20,188 bases of DNA. Origin: CALARM01 sp964431735. GTDB taxonomy: Bacteria > Vulcanimicrobiota > SpSt-956 > JAKJGF01. This document shows positions 13,083 through 20,188 of this stretch, one piece after another. Made by a program: the position numbers and the translations under genes. Every line of letters begins with the position of its first letter. Position 1 is the stretch's first letter. The stretch spans positions 1 through 20,188 of the forward strand of contig CAYSLJ010000131.1 in NCBI GenBank assembly GCA_964431735.1, read 5' to 3'. The notes under the pieces were generated by a model. The model was given only the letters and a program-made list of their open reading frames with translations. It did not search any database and had not been told where the DNA came from.

Positions 13083-14459
13083 TTATATCAATTCAGGAGG
13101 TTCTTCAGGCTCCAGTATGGCTGATTGACTGACCAGTTTTTTCCTCAACATATCGGTAGAGAGAAGAGAAGGCTCTGTATTTTTCTGAATGGAGAGAGCT
13201 GCTGCTGTGCCGACTGCCTGACCCATTGCCATGGATGTAGCCTGAACCCTGGCAGAAGCATGGGCACGAAAGGTTGCAGAAAAACATTTACCGGTAATAA
13301 ATAAATTTGGTATTTTATCTGCAATAAGAGCATAATAAGGGATACCGTAGAAACCTTTTCCTCCTACTTCTTCAGATTCTATTCCGCTTCCTTCGGGACG
13401 ATGGATGTCTATAGGAAATCCTCCCAGTGCTACTTCATCTGGAAATCTACGGCCATGAAGCAGATCATCTTCTGTCAGAACATATTTCCCTTTTATCCTC
13501 CTGACTTCTCTTATACCGAGAAGGGGAGCTTCTCCTGAAATTTTTGCATTTTTGAAGGGTTTTAATTTTTTCTTCAGAAAATTAAATATTTCATACATCT
13601 GACGGCGTCCTTCTCTTTCCGCATAAAGAATATCCAACGGATCAGAAGGATCTATATCATTTATTCGTGTACTGTTTACTCCTATTTCATCTTCTTCCAT
13701 GGTCTGGTAGAAGAGTATCCTGTCTCTGGGAACCTTTAACCTGGCACTTTTCCATTCATTGAAAAAACCGGAGACTCCAAGGCATGGTGTATTTTTTAAA
13801 CGGTCAAATAGGGTTTCATTATGAAAATTATCTCTCTGTTCCATCATAATATCTATTATCTCTTTTATGTTTACATTTCTGATTTTAAATATAAGAGTTA
13901 CGGGCTGCACTCTGTCATTACGGCCTGCTTCGAAATTATTTCCCGCCCTTGACGCAAGTATGCCTTCTCCAGAAGCATCGATAAACACCCTGCCGCTTAT
14001 ATGAAAACTCCCTCTGTTATTTTCAAGCATTACCCCTTTAATTTTTCCATTTTCCATAGCAGGTTTAATAAAATAAGTATTGAACAGAGGAGCTACCCTG
14101 GAATTTTCAAGTAACAGGAGAAGAATATATTTTAATTTATCAGGATTTGTTGGCGTTACCGAATAAGCCACTCCTATGGTATCTCTTATATGGCCGTGAG
14201 TGCCTCCTATGGAAATTAAATTTTGAATAATTTCCTCTCCTATACCTCCGATAATTTTATGTCCTTTTTTTCCGTGGAAGGTCAGCATACTGTGAACCCA
14301 TGCACCTGTTGCCATGCCCCCTGCATAGCCGGACTTTTCCACAAGTAATGTTTTCGCTCCGTTCCGGGATGACGCAAGTGCGGCACATACACCGCTTACT
14401 CCTGCACCTATTATTATTACATCGTAATATTTATCGGGATTTCTGTCATTCATATTCAT
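13083..14459 (-). CDS. FAD-dependent oxidoreductase (FAD_oxidored family)
   Basis: The 458-residue protein has an N-terminal Rossmann dinucleotide site G18-A-G-V-S-G23 in DVIIIGAGVSG with the ribose-binding Glu41 in LLVEK, then SGYAGGMATGAWV. The C-terminal FAD motif is NLFITGKCFSATFRAHASARVQATSMAMGQAVGTAAAL. This matches the FAD_oxidored (PF12831) group of soluble flavoproteins, whose substrates are mostly unknown. No signal peptide is seen. The start is ATG 14457-14459 or 14451-14453; neither has a good SD, so translation may be weak or leaderless. It lies 78 bp downstream of the giant coiled-coil gene on the same strand and may be co-transcribed with it, although no functional link is evident. 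Confidence 0.85.
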   Translation of the reverse strand: MNMNDRNPDKYYDVIIIGAGVSGVCAALASSRNGAKTLLVEKSGYAGGMATGAWVHSMLTFHGKKGHKIIGGIGEEIIQNLISIGGTHGHIRDTIGVAYSVTPTNPDKLKYILLLLLENSRVAPLFNTYFIKPAMENGKIKGVMLENNRGSFHISGRVFIDASGEGILASRAGNNFEAGRNDRVQPVTLIFKIRNVNIKEIIDIMMEQRDNFHNETLFDRLKNTPCLGVSGFFNEWKSARLKVPRDRILFYQTMEEDEIGVNSTRINDIDPSDPLDILYAEREGRRQMYEIFNFLKKKLKPFKNAKISGEAPLLGIREVRRIKGKYVLTEDDLLHGRRFPDEVALGGFPIDIHRPEGSGIESEEVGGKGFYGIPYYALIADKIPNLFITGKCFSATFRAHASARVQATSMAMGQAVGTAAALSIQKNTEPSLLSTDMLRKKLVSQSAILEPEEPPELI

Positions 14460-14469
14460 TTTAATGGGT

Positions 14470-14488
14470 ACCGGTATTAAGCGCCGGT
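14470..14488. repeat. small inverted repeat in a GC-richer spacer
   Basis: ACCGG (14470-14474) pairs with CCGGT (14484-14488) around a 9-nt loop. It lies in the 78-bp gap between the coiled-coil gene and the oxidoreductase gene. The gap is richer in GC than other spacers here and has several GGTT/CGG runs. No T-tract follows. Confidence 0.4.
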
Positions 14489-14537
14489 TTTATAAACTTC
14501 TTAACCCGGCACCTGTAACCTGAACCGCCGAACCTCT

Positions 14538-17500
14538 TCAGAAATTCTTTTTTGCCTCTTCTATTTCTTTCCAGGCTTCCTCTATAATTTTTTTCTCTTC
14601 TTCTAACTGTTCCCAGTTATATTCAAGAAGTTCTCTTTTTTCTTCAAGGGCACTGTTGACGCTTTCCATAAGGGTCTGTCTCTCATGTTCAAGCTGTTCT
14701 CTCTCGACTTGCAGACTCTTTCTGGCCTCTTCAAGACGTTCCCATCCTTCTCTGAAGCTTTTTTTCTGTTTTTCCATATCTTCTGAACCGGTGCCTGACT
14801 TTATTGATTCTAATTCCTGTCTTTCCTGTTCCAGTGATATTCTGGCTTTTTCAATTTCTTCCCACTGTTTTTCCTGTTCTTCCATTACAATTTCTGAACT
14901 CTGCACTACCCTCTCTTTTTCTTTTTCTATTTCATCTTTCTGTTTTTCCAGCTCATGTCTCAGACGTTCAATTTCTTTCCAGTCATCTTCTCCCTGATGG
15001 GAAACTGACAGACCGGTTGACATAGAAGCTTTTTCTTCCAGTTCTTTCCATGAACGCTCAAGCTCCGCTTTTTCTTCGTAAATTTCTCTTTTAACCTGTT
15101 CCAGATAGGTCCAGCTTCTCTGCTGTTCTTCCATCCCTCTCGTACCATGTAATATTTTGGATTTTTCCAATTCTATTTCAAGATCTTCTCGTTCCTGTTT
15201 CAATAATTGCTTTTCATTTTCAATAGATTTCCAGTTTTCTTCAATGAGTTTTATCTGCTCTTCTATGTTTTTATCAGACATACCGGAAGTCTGTGCTTTT
15301 CTGTCTTCTATTTCTTTTCTCTGTTGTTCTATCAGGCTTTTCTCCTCATATATTTCCTTTTTTACCTGTTCCAGATATGCCCACGTTCTTTTCTGTTCTT
15401 CCGTAAAAGCCTTTGTGTCTTCATGGAGCTTATTTTTATCTTTATTTATTTTTGCTTTTTCTCTTTCTATTTCTTCTTTTAATGCCTGCAGTTCTTTACT
15501 CTGTTTTTCAAATTCTCCAGATATATCGGGAGATGATGTTTCTCCAGACTGTATTCTGAACAGTTCTTTTTCCTGTTCAAACTCCTGTCTTTCTTCTTCT
15601 AACTGTGCTTCTTTATATTCCAGTAGTTCCTGCTTATCTCTACACGAATCTTCCACACTTTTTATTAATTCTTCTTTTTTTCTTTCAAGCTCTCTTCTTT
15701 CAATTTCAATAGCCTGCCATGCTTCTTCCAGAGCTGAACCGTCTGTATTATCGGACGGTCTTTCTTTCACTTTTTTTTCTCTTTCTTTCTGAAGTTCTTC
15801 TATCAGTTGTGTCTTTTCTTCCTGTAGTTTTTTTACCTTTTCCTCCACGAGGTATTTTTCACGTTCCATGTCTTCTTTTAATTTTCTCTGTCCTTCTTCC
15901 AGCTTTTCCAGGAATTCCTTTTTCTCACTATAGTCTCTTTGAGTAATTTTCTTTTCTTCCAGGTATTTTTTATCGTGCTCCAGTTCTTTCTTTTCTTCTT
16001 CTATTTTACCCATGGTTATCTCTATTTCTTTTTTCTTCTCTTCCAGATTTACTTCACGTTTTTCCAGTTCTATCTTTTTCTCAGAGATCTCTTTCCAGAG
16101 TGTTTCTTTATCTCTCTGTAATTTTTCCAGTTCTATCTTTTTCTTTTCTTCTAATTTATACCCGATCATTTCAAGATTTTGTTCTTTTTCCTTCAGGTTT
16201 GCTTCCAATTCTTCCAGTTCTATCTTTTTTTCTATAAGTTCTTTACTGAATTTTTCTCTGTCTTCCTGTAATTCTGTTAATTCTTTTTTCTTTTCTTCTT
16301 CTGCTCTGTATTTGAGTGTTTCTATTTCTTTTTGGCTTTTTTCAAGTTCCCGGACAATTTTTTTCTGCTCTTCTATCCAGTTATTTTTTTCCTGTTCTAA
16401 TTTTTTGATCTTTTCTTCCTGTACCAGTTTTTCTTTCTCAGACTGTTCTTTTAAAAATTCCTTTTCTTTTTCCAGTTGTTCCTTATCCAGATTCAGTTTA
16501 TTCAATCTGTCTCTTACAGACTTATCCATATTTTCTATAGTTTTTTGTTTTTCTTTTTCCAGTTCAATTTTTTTATCTTCCAGATATCTTCTGTTAAAGT
16601 CAATTTCCCTATGTTGTTCTTCCAGTTTATTTAATTTAATAGTAATTTCATTATTTTTATTTTCAATAATTTTTTCTCTGTCCTTTACCGTTAATTCTAA
16701 TTTTTCTATCTCATATTTTTTCTCGGTAAAGGATTTTTCTTTTTCTTCCTTTTCTTTCTTCCACTGCCATTTTTCATAATCTAACTGTTTCTTTGTATCT
16801 TCAATGTACTTCTTATGTTTCATTACTTTATTTGCAAGTTCTTTCTTGCCTGCTTCAAGCTGTTTTCGTTCTTCTTCCAGCGCATTATTTCTTTCGAGAG
16901 TTTTTTCGGTAAAAGCCTTTCTATCCAGTTCCAGTTGCATTATTTTCTCTTCAAGAGATTTTTTACTTTCTTCTTTTGTTTTTTCAAATTCCATCCTGTT
17001 CTGTTCCAGTTTTCTCTCTCTATATTCCAGTTCTTTCTGTTCCTTTAATAAATTTCCCTTTTCTGAAAGGAGAAATTTTCTTGTATTTTCAAGGTTTTCT
17101 CCACTTTCTTTTTTCTTTTCTTCAAAATCCAGTTTTTCTTTTTCTATCTCCTTCCTTTTCTCTTCCAGTTGTTTCTCATATTCCAGTTTTTCATTATTAA
17201 AGTCCCATCTCTGAAGTTCAATATCTTTCTTACTATCTTCAAGGTGTTTTTTGTGTTTTTCAATATTTAACGCCAGTTCCTTTTTCTCATATTCCAGTGT
17301 TTTGAATTTTTCTTCGAGATTTTTATTTTTTTCCTCCATGTAAGCTTCAAAATCACTTTTCTTCCCTTCCAGTTCTTCTTTTTCTTTTACCAGCGTTCTT
17401 TCCTGGCTTTCTTTGTCTATACTGAATTTCCATATATCATAATCAAGCTGTTTCTTTTTTGCTTCCACTTCTCTTTCCTTTGATTCTATTAACTGGTTGA

Positions 17501-19832
17501 AGTGAGCTCTTTCTTCTTCAAATTTATCCCTGCTTCGATTGAAGTTTTCTTCCTGGTCTTTTCTTTTACTTTCCAGTGCTTTTCTTTCATAGTCAAGTTC
17601 TTTTTTGCTTTCTTCCAGGAATTTTTTATGTTTGTTCACTCTGGCAGCCAGATCTTTCTTGCTGAAATCGAGTTGTTTTTTTGCATTTTCAATTTCTTTT
17701 TGTGCTTCTTCCTTTTCTCGTTGAAAGGCAAATTGTCCTGTTTCTAATTCCTTCTTCTCAAATTGCAGATTACGTCTTATTTTCTCAGCTTCTTCATCGA
17801 ATTTTTTCCTGTCTTCTTCCAGAATTTGCTTTTTTGTTATAAGTTCTTTGAACTGTTTTTCCTCTTCCTGTCTGGCAAGTTTCCTGGCCTGTTCAAGTTC
17901 TGCCTGTTTTCTCTCCAGATCCTTCTGTAATTCTTCTTTCTTCTTTTCCAGTTCCCACTTTTCGTATTCCAGTTGTTTTTTAGTATCTTCCGAGGCTTTT
18001 TTATGACCTGCTATTTTTGCTGCGAGTTCTTTTCTTTCTTTTTCCAGTTTTATAGAGGTTTCATGGAGTTCTTTTTTGTTCTTTTCAAGCTCTTCTTCGT
18101 GAGATTTTTTTTCAAGATAGAATTGCTTTTTTACTTCTTCCAGATTTTTTTCCAATTTTTCCAGCTTTTTCTGTGTATTCAGACAATTCTCTTCAAATCT
18201 CTTTTTATCACTGTCTAATTTTCTGTAATGATCCTGTATGATTACATCTGCTTCTGCTACTATATTATTTTTTCTTTTCTCCAGTTCTTCATGTTCTTTT
18301 TCAATGAAAAATTTCTCTTTTTCCAGTTCTTCAAAATTCTTCTCCAGTTCTTTTCTCTCATATTCCAGTTTTTTTCTTTCTTCCGCTATCTGTTTCCAGC
18401 TGAATTCAAGAGCTATTTTCTGCTCTCTCATTACTGCTGTCCCCTCATCAGACAGGAGTTTTTTATCACTTTCTATCGTCAATTTGTCATGTTCCAGAGT
18501 TTTCCTGGTTACGTCCAGTTCCATTTTGAGCTGTGCAATTTCTGCTTTCTCCGAAGCAATTTTGCTTTCAAATTCTCTCTTTTGAATTTCCAGGTAATTA
18601 ATCTTATCTTCCAGTTCTTTTTCTTTTACTGCAAAGTCATGTTCCTTTAATTCAAAATCTTTGCCTCTGCTATTAACCTGTTCCTCCAATTCTCTTACTC
18701 TTATTTCCAGTATATCTCTGTCTTCTGTTAACCGGTTTATTATTTCGTCTTTTTCCTGTTTTAATTGATTTGCCAGTTCATCTTTTTCCTGTGTTGCCAG
18801 GTTTAACAGGTCATATTTTTCCTTCTCCAGGCGGTTTATTATTTCATCTTTTTCTCTGTTTAATTCATGTAATTTATCCTGAAGTTCGCCGGTTTTTCTT
18901 GTGTTTTGAAGATCCAGTAGCTGCCTTTCTTCTAAAAGCTGATGCCTTAATGTTTCCAGGTTTCTGTTTTCTTCTGTTACCCTGTTCTTTTCCTGTTCCA
19001 GGAGTTCTTTTTCTTCTCTAATTTGATTTAAGGCATCTTCAATATTCCTTTTCTGTTCACTGACGCCGGCCTGAAGCATATCCCTTTCTGCTTCCAGTTG
19101 CTTTTTATCCTGTTCCAGTTGCCTTTCTTTTTCTTCCAGGCGCTGCCTCTGTTCTTCAATGGGTTTTTGAGCAGTTTCGTAGAGGTTATTTCTTTCATCT
19201 TCCAGTTGTTCTTTTTTCTGTAAAAATTCCTTTGTATCATTTTCAATCTGCTGTTTTTTTGCTATTACATCTTTTTTTTCCTCTTCCAGTTGTTTCCAGC
19301 TTTCTTCCAGGAATTTTCTTTTTTCTTCCAGGTCATGTTCAACTCTATCGATTACTTTCTTTTTTTCTTCTTCCAGTTCAGCAAGTTTTTCATCTAACTG
19401 TTTCCATCCTTCTTCAAGCTTATCTCTTTCTTCTTGTATATGTGCTTCCAGTTCTTTTTTGTGTGATTCGAATGTTTGAATTTCCTGCTGTAATCTGGAA
19501 GATTGTATGTTAATCTGTTCTGCCTGTCCCTGCATATAGGACATATCCTGAGGAAGCTGTCCCGATACTCTGGAAGGCATCTGAGAAACAGGGGGGAGAA
19601 CCTGTGACTTCTGTTCTCTCGGTGCAAATTTTTTTTCTTCATCAAAGGCTTTTCTTCTCTCAAACCCACCTCTCTCGCTCTGGACTTTTCTGGCCTGATC
19701 TTCAGATAATATTTCACTTGCAGGTTTTAATGAAAATTTCGGTCTCTGGACATTGCCATCCCGGGGCTTGAATAGATTTCCTGACGATCTCCTGGCAAAA
19801 CGTCTGGGCTGTTTCGGTTCATTCTCCTCCAC
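14538..19832 (-). CDS. giant coiled-coil protein, 1764 residues
   Basis: The start chosen is GTG 19830-19832 with a G-rich SD (AGAGGGGG, 7-nt spacing). The frame stays open to a GTG at 19883, but a TTGACA promoter (-35 at 19896-19901) would start transcription downstream of that codon. Residues 1 to ~107 are basic and Pro/Arg-rich (NEPKQPRRFARRSSGNLFKP, later QVLPPVSQMP). The remaining ~1650 residues are almost continuous Glu/Lys/Leu coiled coil with no signal peptide or membrane segment. A motif H-K-K-x-x-E-(D/E)-x-K-K-x-L, then Y-E-K-W or similar, recurs with its first His at residues 610, 735, 860 and 1006, and a weaker form lies about 130 residues earlier. The C-terminal third has many Trp residues in L-E-E-x-W contexts and a 90-residue duplication. 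It is probably a long cytoplasmic filament or scaffold. Similarity searches will mostly report myosin/SMC-like matches of low complexity; no SMC ATPase motif is present. Confidence 0.88.
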   Translation of the reverse strand: MEENEPKQPRRFARRSSGNLFKPRDGNVQRPKFSLKPASEILSEDQARKVQSERGGFERRKAFDEEKKFAPREQKSQVLPPVSQMPSRVSGQLPQDMSYMQGQAEQINIQSSRLQQEIQTFESHKKELEAHIQEERDKLEEGWKQLDEKLAELEEEKKKVIDRVEHDLEEKRKFLEESWKQLEEEKKDVIAKKQQIENDTKEFLQKKEQLEDERNNLYETAQKPIEEQRQRLEEKERQLEQDKKQLEAERDMLQAGVSEQKRNIEDALNQIREEKELLEQEKNRVTEENRNLETLRHQLLEERQLLDLQNTRKTGELQDKLHELNREKDEIINRLEKEKYDLLNLATQEKDELANQLKQEKDEIINRLTEDRDILEIRVRELEEQVNSRGKDFELKEHDFAVKEKELEDKINYLEIQKREFESKIASEKAEIAQLKMELDVTRKTLEHDKLTIESDKKLLSDEGTAVMREQKIALEFSWKQIAEERKKLEYERKELEKNFEELEKEKFFIEKEHEELEKRKNNIVAEADVIIQDHYRKLDSDKKRFEENCLNTQKKLEKLEKNLEEVKKQFYLEKKSHEEELEKNKKELHETSIKLEKERKELAAKIAGHKKASEDTKKQLEYEKWELEKKKEELQKDLERKQAELEQARKLARQEEEKQFKELITKKQILEEDRKKFDEEAEKIRRNLQFEKKELETGQFAFQREKEEAQKEIENAKKQLDFSKKDLAARVNKHKKFLEESKKELDYERKALESKRKDQEENFNRSRDKFEEERAHFNQLIESKEREVEAKKKQLDYDIWKFSIDKESQERTLVKEKEELEGKKSDFEAYMEEKNKNLEEKFKTLEYEKKELALNIEKHKKHLEDSKKDIELQRWDFNNEKLEYEKQLEEKRKEIEKEKLDFEEKKKESGENLENTRKFLLSEKGNLLKEQKELEYRERKLEQNRMEFEKTKEESKKSLEEKIMQLELDRKAFTEKTLERNNALEEERKQLEAGKKELANKVMKHKKYIEDTKKQLDYEKWQWKKEKEEKEKSFTEKKYEIEKLELTVKDREKIIENKNNEITIKLNKLEEQHREIDFNRRYLEDKKIELEKEKQKTIENMDKSVRDRLNKLNLDKEQLEKEKEFLKEQSEKEKLVQEEKIKKLEQEKNNWIEEQKKIVRELEKSQKEIETLKYRAEEEKKKELTELQEDREKFSKELIEKKIELEELEANLKEKEQNLEMIGYKLEEKKKIELEKLQRDKETLWKEISEKKIELEKREVNLEEKKKEIEITMGKIEEEKKELEHDKKYLEEKKITQRDYSEKKEFLEKLEEGQRKLKEDMEREKYLVEEKVKKLQEEKTQLIEELQKEREKKVKERPSDNTDGSALEEAWQAIEIERRELERKKEELIKSVEDSCRDKQELLEYKEAQLEEERQEFEQEKELFRIQSGETSSPDISGEFEKQSKELQALKEEIEREKAKINKDKNKLHEDTKAFTEEQKRTWAYLEQVKKEIYEEKSLIEQQRKEIEDRKAQTSGMSDKNIEEQIKLIEENWKSIENEKQLLKQEREDLEIELEKSKILHGTRGMEEQQRSWTYLEQVKREIYEEKAELERSWKELEEKASMSTGLSVSHQGEDDWKEIERLRHELEKQKDEIEKEKERVVQSSEIVMEEQEKQWEEIEKARISLEQERQELESIKSGTGSEDMEKQKKSFREGWERLEEARKSLQVEREQLEHERQTLMESVNSALEEKRELLEYNWEQLEEEKKIIEEAWKEIEEAKKNF
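14978..15420 (-). repeat. 90-residue Trp-containing internal duplication
   Basis: Within the coiled-coil protein, W-A-Y-L-E-Q-V-K-K-E-I-Y-E-E-K (Trp1484, codon 15381-15383) and W-T-Y-L-E-Q-V-K-R-E-I-Y-E-E-K (Trp1574, codon 15111-15113) are 270 bp apart. Flanking residues (EEQ before, further W-K-x-I/L-E after) are also similar. Region borders are approximate. Confidence 0.7.
16815..18005 (-). repeat. ~125-residue super-repeats in the coiled-coil gene
   Basis: The HKK motif codons lie at 18003-18005, 17628-17630, 17253-17255 and 16815-16817, giving spacings of 375, 375 and 438 bp (125, 125 and 146 residues). Each is preceded by K-(E/D)-L-A-x-x-(I/V) and followed by K-K-x-(L/I), then a tyrosine or aromatic-containing segment. 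The equal spacing shows growth by unit duplication rather than general low complexity. Confidence 0.75.
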
Positions 19833-19873
19833 CAACAGTCCCCCTCTCGTTAAGAAATAAAGGCTGGAAATAA

Positions 19874-19901
19874 TCTTTAACACTTAGACATTTTATGTCA
19901 A
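19874..19901 (-). promoter_or_regulatory. promoter of the giant coiled-coil gene
   Basis: On the - strand a perfect -35 TTGACA (19896-19901) is followed by a 16-bp spacer and a -10-like TAAAGA (19874-19879). The -35 overlaps an inverted repeat GACAT-AAA-ATGTC (19888-19900), a possible operator. The position supports translation from GTG 19832. Confidence 0.55.
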
Positions 19902-19929
19902 CTTCCTTCTATGTGCAGCATTTTATTAT

Positions 19930-19949
19930 AAAAAATCACAGGATTTTTT
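19930..19949. repeat. AT-rich hairpin
   Basis: AAAAAATC (19930-19937) and GATTTTTT (19942-19949) form a perfect 8-bp stem around ACAG, upstream of the coiled-coil promoter. It could be a weak terminator or a chance AT palindrome. The rest of 19902-20019 shows nothing recognisable. Confidence 0.35.
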
Positions 19950-20019
19950 GCTGTAAGATACATGGCAGATAGGAAAAATTAAGAAGCTATTAACGGTATT
20001 GATGCATATAAAGACATAT

Positions 20020-20125
20020 TTACTGAGGTGAGCATAAAATAATACATATCTGCTCTCGTGACGCGTAACGAGTAACGCGTGACGGGAGAAAAACTTTTAT
20101 TACATGCTTATGCTCAGGTCAGTAA
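20020..20125 (+). repeat. MITE/REP-like element, copy 2, with heptamer array
   Basis: This 106-bp element is in the same orientation as copy 1. The arms 20020-20038 and the reverse complement of 20107-20125 agree at 16 of 19 positions. The inner stem CTCTCGT...ACGGGAG encloses four heptamers at 20058-20085: GTGACGC, GTAACGA, GTAACGC and GTGACGG. Arms and flanks of the array are nearly identical to copy 1, while the middle heptamers differ. No clear target-site duplication is visible. Confidence 0.85.
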
Positions 20126-20157
20126 GATACTTTGGTAGTCCTAAAGAAGTAGTGGTA

Positions 20158-20188
20158 TGATATAATAAGATAAAAAAGTATTGAAGGA
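20158..20188 (+). promoter_or_regulatory. extended -10 promoter and SD of a gene beyond the right edge
   Basis: TGATATAAT (20158-20166) is a perfect extended -10. The window ends in GAAGGA (20183-20188), an SD sequence, so a + strand gene should start within about ten bases outside the window. Confidence 0.6.

Noticed and set aside
14656..19513. Many + strand open frames of 60-255 codons opposite the coiled-coil gene
   Set aside because: They are Ser/Phe/Leu-rich antisense shadows of a Glu/Lys-rich gene (CTT, TTC, TCT codons) with no SD and no recognisable product.
14538..19832. SMC/Rad50-type ATPase or myosin-like motor
   Set aside because: Only heptad similarity is present. No Walker A, Walker B or signature motif is visible at either end.

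Overview
The window comes from an AT-rich bacterial genome, probably an uncultured lineage. Start codons are ATG, GTG and TTG with purine-rich Shine-Dalgarno (SD) sequences, and the sequence carries lipoprotein and Sec signal peptides, rho-independent terminators and sigma-70-like -10 boxes. It holds ten well supported protein genes, one small gene of 35 codons and a family of short intergenic repeats. I cannot assign a phylum. The gene mix (TMTC-like TPR membrane protein, HEAT and coiled-coil proteins, a selenoprotein) would suit one of the poorly cultured candidate phyla.

Layout. On the + strand, 1-2815 holds a small sigma-region-4-like helix-turn-helix gene (141-479), a repeat element (473-577) and a large TMTC-like membrane/TPR protein (650-2815). 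On the - strand, 2886-6856 is a tight operon tldD > tldE > DUF2232/YybS-like membrane protein. A second copy of the repeat (inverted, 6908-6991) lies upstream of tldD. Then, still on the - strand, come an M3-like oligoendopeptidase with its own promoter and terminator (7306-8829), an unrecognised protein with eight Trp-containing octapeptide repeats and a coiled coil (8988-9932), a secreted HEAT-repeat protein (10046-11230) and a TlpA/ResA-like lipoprotein (11287-11820). Divergently on the + strand are a polyprenyl-phosphate-mannose synthase-like GT2 (12026-12745) and a 35-residue Arg-patterned membrane peptide (12867-12974). The rest of the - strand is an FAD-dependent oxidoreductase (13083-14459) and a 1764-residue coiled-coil protein (14538-19832). 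The right edge has a third repeat copy (20020-20125), then an extended -10 promoter and an SD sequence for a gene that starts just outside the window.

The most notable result is that the TlpA-like gene is interrupted by an in-frame TGA (11578-11580) at the first cysteine of the thioredoxin active site (G-Sec-G-A-C). It is followed 10 nt later by a perfect 7-bp hairpin with a GGU loop, the arrangement of a bacterial SECIS element. A conventional annotation would cut this gene to an 81-residue stub; I read it as a 177-residue selenoprotein.

The second notable result is a short repeat family of 84-106 bp with ~19-bp terminal inverted repeats and an internal (GTRAYGC)n heptamer array holding 4, 4 or 1 units. 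Heptamer remnants also occur outside full elements. Functional links are mostly inferred: TldD with TldE as a heterodimeric metallopeptidase, a mannosyl-phospholipid synthase that could feed the TMTC-like transferase, and a lipoprotein thiol oxidoreductase in a likely operon with the HEAT protein.
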